This document shows positions 34,851-45,964 of a stretch of DNA of 64,000 nucleotides, piece after piece. The DNA is from Alligator mississippiensis (Eukaryota; Chordata; Crocodylia; Alligatoridae). A program made the position numbers and the translations under genes. The stretch spans positions 349,902,203-349,966,202 of the forward strand of contig NC_081824.1 in NCBI RefSeq assembly GCF_030867095.1, in the 5' to 3' direction. The notes beneath the pieces were generated by a model. It made no database searches and was not told the DNA's origin. It worked only from the letters and a program-made list of their open reading frames with translations. Position 1 is the first letter of the stretch; the number at the start of each line of letters is the position of its first letter.

Positions 34851-36925
34851 TGTTACGCCTCAGCTCTGTATTCTTGGGCCACCCTGGCACAGGATGCAGT
34901 CTGTCTGACTCACAAAGGACTCACCCCCCCCCACTCCCTCCCCTCCTCTGCCTAAACGAAACTGATTAAGATGCAGTGAGAGACGCACCTAAAACTCTCC
35001 AGATAAGGGTGATAAGAGTGAACAACTGCCCTCGGTCTCATTTGCATCTGAGATGGAACCAGATGACCATTCATTTACATGAGAGATGGAAAACAGAAAG
35101 CCTGAAGCAGAGACTGCAGTGAATTCTGGGACCAGAGAAGCAGGAGAGCACTGCATGATGGGAAATCTGTGCTTCCAATGTTAATCAACCCATGTTCACA
35201 CACACCCAGCTCAGCATTTATCAGACCAGTTCTAATCTGGATTTGCTAAGGACTTTTCCCCCCCAGACACACACACACAGCTCTAAGTTTAATAGGCATC
35301 TCGGGCCGTACATTCCCCGGTCCCACTATGGGAGGCCTATTTAAACTTGATTGACTAAAACTCGGTTGCCGGGTTAGGGAATGCTGAGGCAAGAGACCGA
35401 GTCAGAGGGGTATGGGCAACATTTGAACAATGGTTAAGGGTTCATCACAGCATCCAGCCTGCTGGAGCCCTAATCCCAGGTGTTGTCATATCTTTCCCGA
35501 GATGACTGGTGGAAGTCCTCTCCACAAAAGGTTATGAGCACCCCAGTAATTGCTTTAAGTCTGTTAAAAGACTATAGTAAGATCTGGAAAAGTCATGCTA
35601 AGCTGAGGCTTGTGCACAACAAGTAAAAATCCAAAATCCTGATGCTGCAAGCTATCTATTGTTCCTGAAGAAACCATGATATATCCCATCAGTATATCTG
35701 CCATCCATAGGAATCTCAAGCTGGCTCCCAAGTATTTGGGTTACTCCCTAATCTTAAGTGTTTCCTGATTATCAATCAGTTTCCTGAGATGGTCCAAACC
35801 AGATAACCCCTTGTCAATAGAAAAGACAATGATTTACACTACTGAGGGTGCTTCGAAGCAGCTGAACTGAGGGTATAAAAATCTGTAAGTGTATGTGCTG
35901 AAGAAGGAGAAAGAAAAAGAAGAAGCAGGAGGAAAGGAGAAGGAGAAGAAAAGGAAAGAAGAAGAAAACTCCTGTGCTGACACCATCCCCTGTCGTTCTT
36001 GGGATGCTGGAAGAACAGATCGTCTCTCTCTTCAAGGATTGTGCTACGGACTGTGCCTGTCAGCTTTGCAGCCTGAGTACCGTGGACTAGGTGAGATTAC
36101 AGTGTTCTCTCTTCTTTCTAGGCATAAACTTCTGAACCTGAACTGTATCAGTTAAGCTTGAGCTAAGTTTCCCCAAATACTTAGTGAAACCAGGGTAGTA
36201 TTGTCATTGTTTGTGTTTGTTTTTCTTTTGCATGTCTATTACTACTAGTACTATTATATATTTCATATGCTTAGCAATAAATAACTTTTATAGTCAAACT
36301 GGTAGTAATTGGGTATATTTTTCCTTCTCTGCTTCTTTTTCCTCCCATGCTCTGCAGCAACGCTTCTTTTACCTATGCTAAAGATCCCTGTGAAGCCCAA
36401 ATTATTGTGGGGTCTGCTCATCAAGAGGCCAAAGATTGGGACGTGCTGAGTTTGAAACACATAAGGGGATCAGCTTGTACAGGCTGATTGACCCAGTTTG
36501 ACTCAGACGTGCCCTTATGAACTGAATGCTGGCCCATGAGGGTGCCAGCTGGACACCCAGCCGGATTCAGAGGGATTCTGTTTACCTGTGTGCTTGTGTC
36601 TGACTGCATTTTATTGTTGCTCTTATGAACTGATTCTTGGCATATGAGGGTGTCAGCCTATCCATGCTGATCAGCCCGGCCAGGTCAGGCGTGTCACGTT
36701 AATTTGTGTGTGTTTGTGTGTATGACTGATTTGGTGACTGGAGGAACCCAGTCCCATTGAGATTGAGTCCTGCAAGATAGCTCCACTGGGGGTGAGGGCT
36801 TGCAGAAGGGAGAGATACAGCTCGGTATAGTAACACAAGCAGCGCATTGACAGAATCACCAAGACCCTAGAAACTATCCTTTAATAAATGAGCACACTCC
36901 AAAGTAATGGGCAAATTTGGTAACA
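34851..36925 (+). mobile_element. Solo LTR, ~2.1 kb
   Basis: It begins TGTTACGCC and ends TTTGGTAACA, a TG...CA pair with a 6-bp inverted terminus TGTTAC/GTAACA. The tetramer CCCG flanks both sides (34847-34850 and 36926-36929). Taking out the LTR and one CCCG rejoins the interrupted repeat exactly as in its other copies (GGCGCTCCCGGAAGTGGC). A TATAAAA box lies at 35874 and an AATAAA signal at 36276, so transcription would be on the + strand with a start near 35.9 kb. There is no internal region, so it is the product of LTR-LTR recombination. Family not assigned; a 4-bp duplication and long LTR point to an endogenous retrovirus. Confidence 0.85.
35874..35880 (+). promoter_or_regulatory. TATA box of the solo LTR
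   Basis: TATAAAA lies about 1.02 kb into the LTR and about 400 bp before its AATAAA, the usual U3/R arrangement. Confidence 0.6.
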
Positions 36926-37098
36926 CCCGGAAGTGGCTGCGGCACTTCATCTGGTGCTCCCAGGGATGGCACCGGTGCTCCTGCCTGCTCCCCCTGCCCA
37001 TCACCTAAGTAGAGAGTGCAGCCTGTCAGGGGGGGCACCAATGCTCTCAGGGGGTGCATATGCACTCCCGTGCACTCCCTATGCATTGTCATTGGTTT
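36926..37098 (-). repeat. GTGCACCCCCTGAGAG-type repeat, copy 2, second half
   Basis: It resumes with GAAGTGGCTGCGGCACTTCA and runs to GTGCACTCCCTATGCATTG, matching the second part of the other copies. Confidence 0.8.
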
Positions 37099-37654
37099 GC
37101 ATATTATATTTTTTTAATTGTTTTTTTTTCCAGCATTTTTCTTTCCTAGGTTGAGGTACCAAAAAAATCACAGAAGTAAAAGGAGAACCTTCTTTACTGG
37201 AGAAACAGTGAAGCTTATGCACAGGGCTGTCAGATGCACAATATAAACTGAAAACCAGAGATGTTTCCCCTTTAATTTTTCAATTGCTGGAATCTTAGTT
37301 TTTACTTGTAGTTATAGTAAGTTTCAAAATACTTAGATAGAAGCAGTATAGTCTTGCAGTAAACACCATTTCTTTAAGAATCCAAAGTTTTGTGGCTCTG
37401 ATTTCAACAAAGTAGTTGTCCTCTGCCTACTTTATGCATAGGTGGTGGGTTTAAGGGACCAGTTATATGCTTAAAGTTAGATACATGGGGACATATTGGC
37501 AGAACTGGGGATTATGTGAGGTCAATGGAAAGAAGGTAGAGTGTGTTTTGAGCTTTCTCCCCTTTCTTTTTTCAAACTTTGTCTAACACAAGGTAAGTAA
37601 AAAGTTTTTCAATTTTAAAATAAAATCAAAAGGGTGACACACCTTCCTTTAACC

Positions 37655-38017
37655 CTGTGGTTTTAGATCTTTTTAGACTTGAGGCACCCCTTGTTTGACT
37701 CAAGGCACCCCTCTATAACTTGACAGAGGGTGCACCGGCGCTCTGAGGGGGTGCACATGCACCCGCTACGCATCTCCCCTGACCAGGCGCATGTTTAAAT
37801 GGCATGCCCAGGAGCAATAACGTCCAAAGCAATAAGCTTCAGAGTTTATTTATGCACAGTAATAGCACATGTAGACACACTCACAGTGCTCACTTACTTG
37901 CAGAGGGGCTGCACAGCAGAGATAGGACGGCAGAGCTTAAGCCTGCACTTATCTCCTCACACCTGCTTAACTTCCCTCACCCCCTGGTACCCTTTAGACC
38001 CTGGTTGAGAATCACGG
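37655..38017. mobile_element. hAT MITE with exact 8-bp target duplication, copy 2
   Basis: The ends are CTGTGGTTTTAGATC and GGTTGAGAATCACGG, degenerate CAGTGGTTCTCAACC termini. CTTTAACC is repeated exactly at 37647-37654 and 38018-38025. The interior carries a GGTGCAC block like the dispersed repeat above and a GCACATGTAGACACAC block like the CATCTACAC family, so other elements have inserted or been captured. Confidence 0.88.
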
Positions 38018-38025
38018 CTTTAACC

Positions 38026-40185
38026 CTTTACTTCAAGTGAAATTCAGGAAGTCCATACAGGCATTAGGTCTGGAATCAGGCTCAAGTACCAATGTCTCAG
38101 CTAGGATAGCTGATGGGTGGTACTGCCCCTCCATTGCTGCAGAAGGATTGTTGGCTGTTGTTCCAGTTAATAATTCCAGCTAAATGCTCCCATACCTGAT
38201 AGTCTATTATGAGCCAAAAGATATGCCCACCTTTCCAACACGCAATAACTGCAAAGAACAGCTTAAAATGCTGAAAGGCTACATCAGTGCTTCCATAATT
38301 GTCTTCTGTAACCCTCCCATAAAGTGGTGACTACTGTATTGCCATATGATATTACCATCAATAAGCCATGGTAAAGATCATCCTTGAATCAAGGGATTGT
38401 CGCTGCCACTGATTACCATATATCAGACAGAATGGAAGACATGCCTTTGAATTTCCCTGTTTAATATTTACATAACTAAGATGTCAAATGGCACTTTTAA
38501 ACATATTTACATCTAAATGTAAATAACACCAGTGGCGTAAGTGTAGAGCCAGCATCATTTAAAACAGACACAGGAAATACTGGAATAAGAATAGGTTTTT
38601 AATGGGCTGTTGTTTGCTATGCTGCAAATTTAATTACATTGATAGTTTAAAAAATAGCAATAATGCTTAGCATTCTTGTTGTACTTTACATTTTTGAAGT
38701 GCTGTACAAATATTAGTTGCTCATTATTCATTTCTTGGTAGTAAAACTGTTCATTAGCTGTGTGATATGAATATTGTATCACTGGCCTCTACAAGCAGAG
38801 TAAGAACATATTAGGCAAGATGTGAGAGAAAATTATGCTTAATCAAATGCAGTTGGTATAGTAAAAGACTGGAAATAAGTTGGCTAGATTTAGTAACATC
38901 ATGTAAGAATATAAGGGTGAAGCTGAGAACTTAAGTACTTTCAGTGCTCTCTCAATAAACTCTCCCATGGCAAAACTACTCTTACCCAAAAAGGGTAATT
39001 TATTAAAGAGTAAAAGCCATTGCTTTTTCCTGCTCTGGGACCAATTAAAAAAAAAAAACTCCAAACCCTAGTATTTTCTTTTAAAGTGAGGAACTGAACA
39101 ATTCCCTTGCAATTCCCCCCCATCTGTTGTTAGTGTACAGGTGCAAACAAAGCTTACTTCCTAAAATTTTGACTTATTCTCCACATAATAATATTTTGCT
39201 TTTGTAAAGTTATTTTTGTCCTAAATTTATTTTTAGACTTAAACTATAAAACAGAATACCTTCCAGAATACCTTCCAGAGCCACATCCAGAGTTCATACA
39301 CAATAATAGTTTAACAGATCACTTCTAAAATGTCCTACTGTGGAAATGTGTGACTTTACTTTGTCAGTGTGTGTAAAATCAAACCTATTTTCAAGAATTA
39401 TGTTAATCACATTACTTAATTAGTTTACAAATAATTACTTGACACTTGCAGTCTGCAGCCAGATGTTTTGGCAGCTGAGACAGAAGAATTAATCATAAAT
39501 AAACCCACATTTTTTCATTATAGTAAAGCCAAAAATGCTGTTTCTTTCTATTTTGTTTTCTGCTCCCCTTCCCATTTCTTTCTTGATATTTTCCCTCAGG
39601 CATTTGTGGGTTTCTTTTTTTCCTTCCATTTAAAATAAAAAGTCCTATATTTTAATCTCTTTCTAATATGATATTATTTGTGTCATTTGTCTCACATACT
39701 TTTCCTTGTCCCTAAATGCTTCTTTTTGTCCTTTTTTTTAGGTCTTACCTTAGCTTTTTCACGCCGAAATTCAGGACGTACAAATAGATAATTTTAAGTA
39801 GGAAAGAACTCCCACTGAAGTCAAAGGCCACAAGCATCCTTAATTATTTTTCTGGAATTGAACCCTTTTGCTTCAAAACCTGTCTTTTTTATCAGGTACC
39901 CAACCTCCTCCAATTTTTCTATCAGTCATTTTTTTTTTCTTTAGTTCCTTTAGTTTTGTCCTTCTTCTCTCACTTTTCTCTCTCCCTCTTCTAGTTCCCC
40001 CTCATCCCACTTTCAGGTCTTGCTCCCTTGCATGCCTCTCAGTCCTGCCTCAAACAGTTTCTCTCTCTCTCTCTAGCTCTCCCTTATTGTGCCCTTTGGC
40101 TGCTTTCAGAGAGTCATAGGTAGTGAAGGCAACAAAGCTGCAACCAGCTTTGCCAGAATCCAGAGGACTTACAACAGTCCTGCCT
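38026..40185. other. Intergenic stretch without a gene
   Basis: AT-rich, with pyrimidine runs at 39.6-40.1 kb and a short TCTCTCTC tract near 40060. No gene is seen. Confidence 0.45.
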
Positions 40186-40583
40186 GGGCACATCTACACA
40201 TGCAATTAATGGACTTAAATAAACTCTGGGCCTTATTGCTTATTCCTACAAAGTTTATTGTTCCTTGGTGTGCTGTTTGAATACGCACCCTAGAGCAATA
40301 AACTCTGGCACAATAAGCACCAGAGTTTATTCATGTGCAGCACGTTGAGCTGGGTCGGAGCAGACTTGGGTGGCAGGGAGACCAGGGAGTCAGCCTGTCA
40401 GCCTGGGGCTGCTCCTTCCCACTTAACATGCTGCAGAGTGGCTGGCTGGGGCATGAAGGTGCTAAAGTGTGGGGCTAGCCACCAGGCAGCCCCTGCACTA
40501 AAGTATCCTCATGCCCCAGCCAGCAAATTAGAAATTAGAAAATTAGTGTACTCCAGCCTAATAAGGTCACAAGTGTAGATGTG
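40186..40583. mobile_element. CATCTACAC-type MITE, copy 4
   Basis: The left end is GGGCACATCTACACATGCAA. The right end in reverse complement is AGCACATCTACACTTGTGAC. Internally AATAAACTCTGG and CCAGAGTTTATT form an inverted pair, and GCATGAAGGTGCT / CCTCATGCCCCAGCCAGC another. Shares blocks, inverted, with 18160-18562. Confidence 0.6.
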
Positions 40584-40870
40584 CTATGTTTACTGAGCAG
40601 CTAATTAGTCAACTGCAGTAAATGTCTCAGACGCGCTCCCCTGACTGATCAGGCGAATGAAAGTCATCAGTTATAGCCCCATTCTTTTGTCACTGTTGTA
40701 GGCTCAGTGTGAGTGATCATTCAAGTAGGATCCATGTTGATGTCCCTCCTTTCCCAGAAGAAGGACTGGTACATGGCTTGTTTGTACTTGCTGAGGGCAC
40801 CCCAGACCAAGGAGGCTGTACAGCAGGGATATCTGCTGCTCTGAGCCCAAAAATCCAATGAATGTCAGCT

Positions 40871-41040
40871 CATACAAGGGTGTAGGTTGTAGCCATGTTG
40901 GTCTAACAATATAGGGAGACAAGGTTCTTTGGGTAAATTTGATATCTTTTATTAGACCAACTCAAATAGTTGGAAAAATTATTCTTCTTTACAAGCTTTC
41001 GGGCACAAATACCCTTTATCAGGCTGAGGAAGCATCTGCA
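40871..41040 (+). repeat. Dispersed repeat, TTTTATTAGACCAACT / CTTTCGGGCACAAA core, best copy
   Basis: TGTAGCCATGTTGGTCTAA, ATCTTTTATTAGACCAACTC, AAGCTTTCGGGCACAAATAC and CCCTTTATCAGGC appear in order. It also occurs at 4489-4595 (-), 52640-52745 (+) and, more diverged, at 53180-53290 and 48640-48825. Confidence 0.65.
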
Positions 41041-42938
41041 GTTGGTGTGTGGTCTTCTTAGATGAATAGTAAAGAAGCCAGAGGCTGGTATGCATGCAAG
41101 AAATGCATGACTGGCTTTCTTTTTTTTTATTTGGTGTGAAGAAAGTGTAGTGAGTAGTAGCAATGTATGATCTTTCAGAGAGGAGGTTATATTTTTATCA
41201 TAGGACTCTCCTTCTGTCTTGTTATGCAGGAAGGTTAATAGAAGTATTATCAATGCATAGATTTTGTGCTGGCAATTCTATCTATTGGCAAATGACAAAT
41301 ATCAAATTCATATCTTCTAAGGACTGTAGAATTTTTAGAACAATTTTATGAGGTAAATACCCCTAAAGTGTTTTTTTTTTTTTCTGGTTGCAGAGATGGA
41401 GAAACTTGGAGAGGCTGGCACTGGCACTCATCATAGCAAGGTTCTGTCTGAATTGTGACACTTGATGGGATCTCAGCCAGGAATGGCTCAACCATGAGCT
41501 CTAGAAAAAAACTGTGGATATTAAAGCTGCGCATCTCTGATTCATTTTGCCTGGACATTGCACCTCTTCCCTGCCTTCTGGGGATATAAAAGCAAATTAA
41601 GATCTCCTTAGGAGTCACAGGAGTTACTTTGGATCTGCTCTGCTGTAACAAAGTAGAATTTGACCCAGAAACTTTGATGTATTTGAGTTTCCACTTTGGA
41701 CAGGAACTCTGAAATTCAGGAAAGAGTTTCATATTTCCCTACATACCTTTCCAGTATTTTCTTCTCCCCCTCAAAGCAATGCAGAAGACCCTTAAACACT
41801 CTGCCATAATCATATTCCTGAGACTGACAGTTTTAGTTGAGTGAAAACCTGAGCCCTTGATAGAGTACTTCATGTTTCTCTAGGCACCGGTATTATTTAT
41901 TGTCTAAAATCTTTTATTGGATAGTTTAAATCTCTTTCTCCAAGGACAAGGGTTGGATTACTGACCATTACAGCAACAAATGGTCACATGACTGCACCAA
42001 GAACTTGTTTTCTTTAGGTTCCGTGCTTATTCTTTTTATTTTAAAGTTACAAAAGAGCAGTGATACTGGTGTTTTTTGTGTGTAGACAATTTCAACAACT
42101 CATTTTATCAATGTGCTGAATATGTGCAATGCCGAATATGGAACTGTCAAAGAAGAAAGAGTCTCTCTTATTCTGTATGCACTCAAAGTCAAGTGTACAG
42201 TTATACAAGCAGACAGCACAGTTGTGCTTGATATTCAGACATACATTTAATGAAAAAAGTGATTTTTTTAAATTTTTTTTTTTAGAGAATGATTTGAGAG
42301 AGGAATGAGAAAGATTTGAAAATTGGGCAGTTCTTCCAAGCATGAATCTTGGTGCAGAAGAATGCACAGAGTTGATATTGGGCAAGGAAAATCAAATTCT
42401 GACTGAGTCTGGTCCTATTCATTGCACGAGAGAAGTCCCATTTTCACATCAGTGGGAATGAGATTTGTTCATCCATTTCCTCTCTTAGCAATACAAAAAT
42501 GAGAAGCTTTGAAGAAGGTTGGTCTTTGATTTCAGTAATAGGCTTTGGATCAGGCCCTTAATCTTCTTACCACCCAGGTGCCAGCTGGTATTTTTTTAAG
42601 AAACACTTCTCTGGAAAGAGGAGGCTCCTCCTGCTGTTTCAAGCTAGCTAAGTAGATTTCTGAATGTTTTATTCCAGGGAAGCTTTTGGCTACATCAATT
42701 TCCTCTTTCTTTCTGCATCTAATAGGGGCAGCAGAACAGTAACTCATGGAGAATGCAGTAAACTTAGGGTCTGGCTTCTTTTAGCAATGCATAGATAAAA
42801 GTGTCTGTGGTCTAGCTGTTTTCCACCACTGCTTGCTTTGGCTTGTGGATATTGGGTTAAATTAGATTCTGTCATAATAAAAAATATAAAATACATGCTT
42901 TAAACTAAAAAAAACCCAAACCCACAGAACGTGCAGAG
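41041..42938. other. Intergenic stretch without a gene
   Basis: No gene or clear repeat end is seen. The open frame at 41346-41732 (-) has no recognisable domains. Confidence 0.45.
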
Positions 42939-43195
42939 CAGTGATTCTCAGCCAGGTGCTGTGAGATCCTTTTAAGTATATTATGCAATATTAGGTGTGC
43001 AAACACTAAGTAAGCCCAGAGATTTCAAATAGGAATTCCTAGTGTAAAAAACATTCTGACCTGTTGTGATCTTTCTGAGTTCCTTGCAATGGGAGAATTG
43101 CTCTAGTATTTTTCCATTATCAAAAAATGAGTGAAAGCTAAGAGCTGTCATTTTCCAAGGGGGTGCCCTGAGTTAAAAGAGGTTGAGAACCACTG
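42939..43195. mobile_element. hAT MITE, copy 3
   Basis: It has a CAGTGATTCTCAGCC left end and GGTTGAGAACCACTG right end. Flanking octamers GTGCAGAG and GAGGAGAG agree at 6 of 8 places. Same family and orientation as 23510-23808. Confidence 0.82.
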
Positions 43196-43410
43196 GAGGA
43201 GAGAAACTAAATGCTTGTCTTTATTTATTTTTTTAATTAAAAAAATGAACTGGGGTTGTGTTAAATATTTAGGAGCCAAATTGAACTGTGGTGTCCTTCA
43301 AAGGCCAGTCATTCAACAGCCTGTTTGGCTGCCTTAGATACCCTTGGTGTTAGATTTAGATGTTATATTTCAGGGTAAAGTTAGAGTTAAATGTCCGGTT
43401 AAATGTATAA

Positions 43411-44205
43411 ATCATAGAATCATAGGAAATTAGGGTTGGAGGGGATCTCAGAATGTCACCAAGTCCAACCCCCTGCTCAAAGCAAGACCATTCCCAACCA
43501 GATCATCCCAGCCAAGGTTTTGTCTAGCTGGGTCTTAAAATCCTCCAAGGGTGGAGATTCTACCACCTCTCTGGGTAACCTGTTCTAGTGCTTTACTACC
43601 CTCTTAGTAAAGGTTAGGTTAGATAAAGATTTTCCTAATATCTAAGCTAAACTTCCCTTGCTGCAATGTGAGACCACTGCTTTATGTTCTGTCACCTGCC
43701 CCCACTAAAAATGGCCTACCTCCATCCTCTTTTGAACCCCCCTTCAGGTAGTTGAAAGCTGCTATCAAATCCCTCCTCAGTCTTCTATTTGCAGACTAAA
43801 TAAGCCCAGTTCCCTCAGCCTCTCCTCAGAAGTCATGTCCCCCAGCCCCCTCACCATTTTTGTTGCCCTCTGCTAGACTGTCTCCAACTTGTCCACATCC
43901 TTTCTGTAGTGGGGGCCCAAAACTGGGCACAGTACTTCAGATGTGGCCTCACCAGTGCTGAATAGAGGGGAATAATCACTTCCCTCAATCTGCTGGCAAC
44001 ACACCTACCAGTGCAGCCCAGGATGCTGTTAGCCTTCTTCACAAAGGCACACTGGTAGCTCCTATTCAGCTTCCTGTCCCCTGTAACTCCCATGTCCTTT
44101 TCTGCAGAGCTGCTGCTTAGCCCGTCAGTCCCTGGCCTGTACCGATGCATGGGATTGTTCTGCCCTAAGTGCAGGACTTTGCACTTGTTCTTATGTGCAA
44201 CAAGT
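43411..44205 (-). pseudogene. CR1 LINE 3' fragment
   Basis: The left edge carries the CR1 3' tail in reverse (ATCATAGAATCATAGGAAAT, then GGTTGGAGGGGATC). Upstream on the - strand the ORF2 end reads [53 protein letters not shown], then the DKLE..QR..RAT region out of frame. This is the C-terminal quarter of ORF2 with several stops and shifts. It is an older CR1 subfamily than the copy at 19.6 kb, since the tail repeat differs. Confidence 0.85.
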
Positions 44206-44495
44206 GACCCAACTCGATGGTGGTAGGTTTCAAAGCCAGCCCTTCAGCTTTCTGCGTGACTGCCCTAGCCTCTCTTAATGTTAAAGTTGCGTTTCAGGTT
44301 AAACTCCAGCATTAAATGTCTTCTGAAATGTATGACTGTGCAACAACTCAGCACATTCAATGGCAGGGGCCTTTCAAGGCCAGCTTCAAAGGGCAGTCCT
44401 TCATGAGATCGCCTCAGCCTCCCTCAGTGTCAGACTCAGACGTTCCCTTTCAGGCTCCATTTGGTGCTAAATGCCCAGTGACCTGGCAACTAAAG
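44206..44495. other. Intergenic stretch, nothing recognised
   Basis: No features are seen. Confidence 0.4.
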
Positions 44496-44877
44496 CAGCG
44501 GTTCTTGACCCAGGACTTGCGACGCAAAAGGAGAAGAGTGGCAAGAACATCCAAAAGGGTCACGAACAAACTTTAAAAATGGATTGTCCTTTAAAGGAGA
44601 GAAACATAGGAAACCAGTGGCTTTTCCCTCGCAGCCTGCCAAGGGGCTGCTTGGGGCCGGCCAGGCCGCACACACCTGTGCCACACACTGGGCGGCTGGG
44701 GGCCGTTGGCGACACGGAGGGGGTGCATGGGCTCACGTGGCAGTGCACCCCCTGAGAGAACCGCTGCTGCTGGCGGTGTCTGCAGGTGGTCGCCAATTGC
44801 AGCTCAGTGCTGGCCACCCTCCTCACTGCTGCCACCGCCTGCGGGCAGTTCACACTGGTGCCACTGGGTCAAGACTG
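44496..44877. mobile_element. hAT-like MITE upstream of the CpG island
   Basis: It starts CAGCGGTTCTTGACCCAG, and the right end in reverse complement is CAGTCTTGACCCAGTGG. An ACTTGCGACGCAAAAGG block after the left end is common in such elements. The interior holds a GGGGGTGCATGGG / GTGCACCCCCTGAGAG pair as in the dispersed repeat family. No target duplication is evident. Confidence 0.5.
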
Positions 44878-45278
44878 ACCATGGGTGTTTACAACTGGGG
44901 CCCGGTCCCCCCAAAAAAGGCTTGAAGTAAAGCAGGGAGCGGTCTCATGCAGGGGCAGCAGCGCGGCGGAAGGGGCCGCTTGGGGGCGATCTTCTGCAAG
45001 GAATCTTCCCCCTCCGTAAACTTCGGCAAACTTCCCCCGCTCCTGCGGCGGGGTCGGGGGCACTGCCGTGCAGACGGCGGCCCCCAGCGCGCGGGGAGGG
45101 GTGGCGCCGAGCGGGGCGGGAGTAGCGAGCGCCGCTAGCACCGCCCCGCGCCTGCCTCCGGCTGCCCCGCGGGCGCGGGAGTGAAGGAGGGAGCGCTTGT
45201 AGGCGGCGGCAGCGGCGGCGGGGGCTCCCCGGCGGAGGCAGCAGCGGCGCGGCGCGGCGCGGCGGGGCGGGCCGGGCC

Positions 45279-45347
45279 ATGGGGCGGTGGCAGCAGCGGC
45301 GGCTGGGCCGGGCGGAGGCGGAGGCGCGGAGGCGGCGGCGCTGCTGA
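45279..45347 (+). other. Upstream short frame in the SH3RF3 leader (22 codons)
   Basis: The ATG at 45279 lies in CCATGG context and reads MGRWQQRRLGRAEAEARRRR and on to a TGA at 45345. It is in the same frame as the main ATG, so this TGA is the in-frame stop that rules out an N-terminal extension from this ATG. It is a possible uORF only if transcription starts upstream of it. Confidence 0.5.
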
Positions 45348-45406
45348 GGCAGCCCCCGGGGGCGCTGCGGCCGGCGCGGGACAGGTGCGCGCCCGGGGCC
45401 GGCCCC

Positions 45407-45433
45407 ATGCGGGCGGCGGGGCGGTGGGGCTAA
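45407..45433 (+). other. Upstream short frame in the SH3RF3 leader (8 codons)
   Basis: The ATG at 45407 reads MRAAGRWG and stops at TAA 45431, 25 bases before the main ATG and in a different frame. A terminating uORF this close could reduce initiation at the main start. Confidence 0.5.
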
Positions 45434-45458
45434 GGGCTGCTCGCGGCGCGGGGCGGCG

Positions 45459-45902
45459 ATGGACGAGGCGTCGCTGCTGGACCTGCTGGAGTGCTCCGTG
45501 TGCCTGGAGCGGCTGGACACGACGGCCAAGGCGCTGCCCTGCCAGCACACCTTCTGCCGCCGCTGCCTCGAGAGCATCGTCAGCTCCCGCCACGAGCTGC
45601 GCTGCCCCGAGTGCCGCATCCTGGTGGGCTGCGGCGTGGACGAGCTGCCCGCCAACATCCTGCTGGTCCGCCTGCTGGACGGCATCCGCCAGCGGCCCCG
45701 GCCCGCCGCGGGGGCAGGGCCCGGCCCCGGCCCCGCCACCCCCGGCAGCGGCGGCAGTGGCGGAGGGAGCAGCTCGGCGGCGCCCCCCGCCTACCAGCCC
45801 GCGGCGGCCGCGGCCAGCGCCTCCCCCGCCGCGGTCGCCGCCGCCGCCGCCGCCAGCTTGCGGGAGCTCGCGGCCGCCAGCCGCAGCGCGCTGCTCGGAA
45901 AG
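45459..45902 (+). CDS. SH3RF3: SH3RF3 (POSH2) first coding exon: RING-type E3 ligase and JNK scaffold
   Basis: SH3RF3 is an E3 ubiquitin ligase and Rac1/PAK-binding scaffold for JNK signalling; the full protein has one RING and four SH3 domains. This exon gives 148 residues. The C3HC4 RING is complete: C12, C15, C28, H30, C33, C36, C49, C52, in [30 protein letters not shown] and [20 protein letters not shown]. The wording ([41 protein letters not shown]) matches SH3RF3 rather than SH3RF1 (ECPVCLERLDASAK). Residues 77-133 are a Gly/Pro/Ala/Ser linker, then SLRELA near the end as in SH3RF3. The exon ends in phase 0 after GK at a GTGGGT donor. The start at 45459 is the first Met before LLDLLECS; an in-frame stop lies 112 bases upstream. 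The remaining exons are outside the window. Confidence 0.94.
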
Positions 45903-45908
45903 GTGGGT
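45903..45908 (+). other. Splice donor of SH3RF3 coding exon 1
   Basis: AAG|GTGGGT fits the donor consensus and falls exactly where SH3RF3 homology stops. Reading on gives CpG-poor, CA-repeat-encoded sequence. Confidence 0.85.
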
Positions 45909-45964
45909 GCAGCCCGCCGGGACCCCCTGCCCTGCCCTGCCCTGCCCCGCCCCTTGTCCCTGCC

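Larger units (their letters stand above)
44890..45960. promoter_or_regulatory. CpG island covering the SH3RF3 first exon
   Basis: GC content rises sharply near 44.9 kb and stays very high, with dense CpG (for example GGCGCGGCGCGGCGCGGCGG near 45250), until the intron begins. No TATA box is seen, as is usual for such promoters. The transcription start cannot be placed from sequence alone. A hAT-like element ends only about 20 bp before the island's left edge. Confidence 0.85.

Noticed and set aside
1-44890. Exons of EDAR, the neighbour of SH3RF3 in mammals
   Set aside because: No death-domain or TNFR-type cysteine-rich exon was recognised; the gene may lie outside or upstream.
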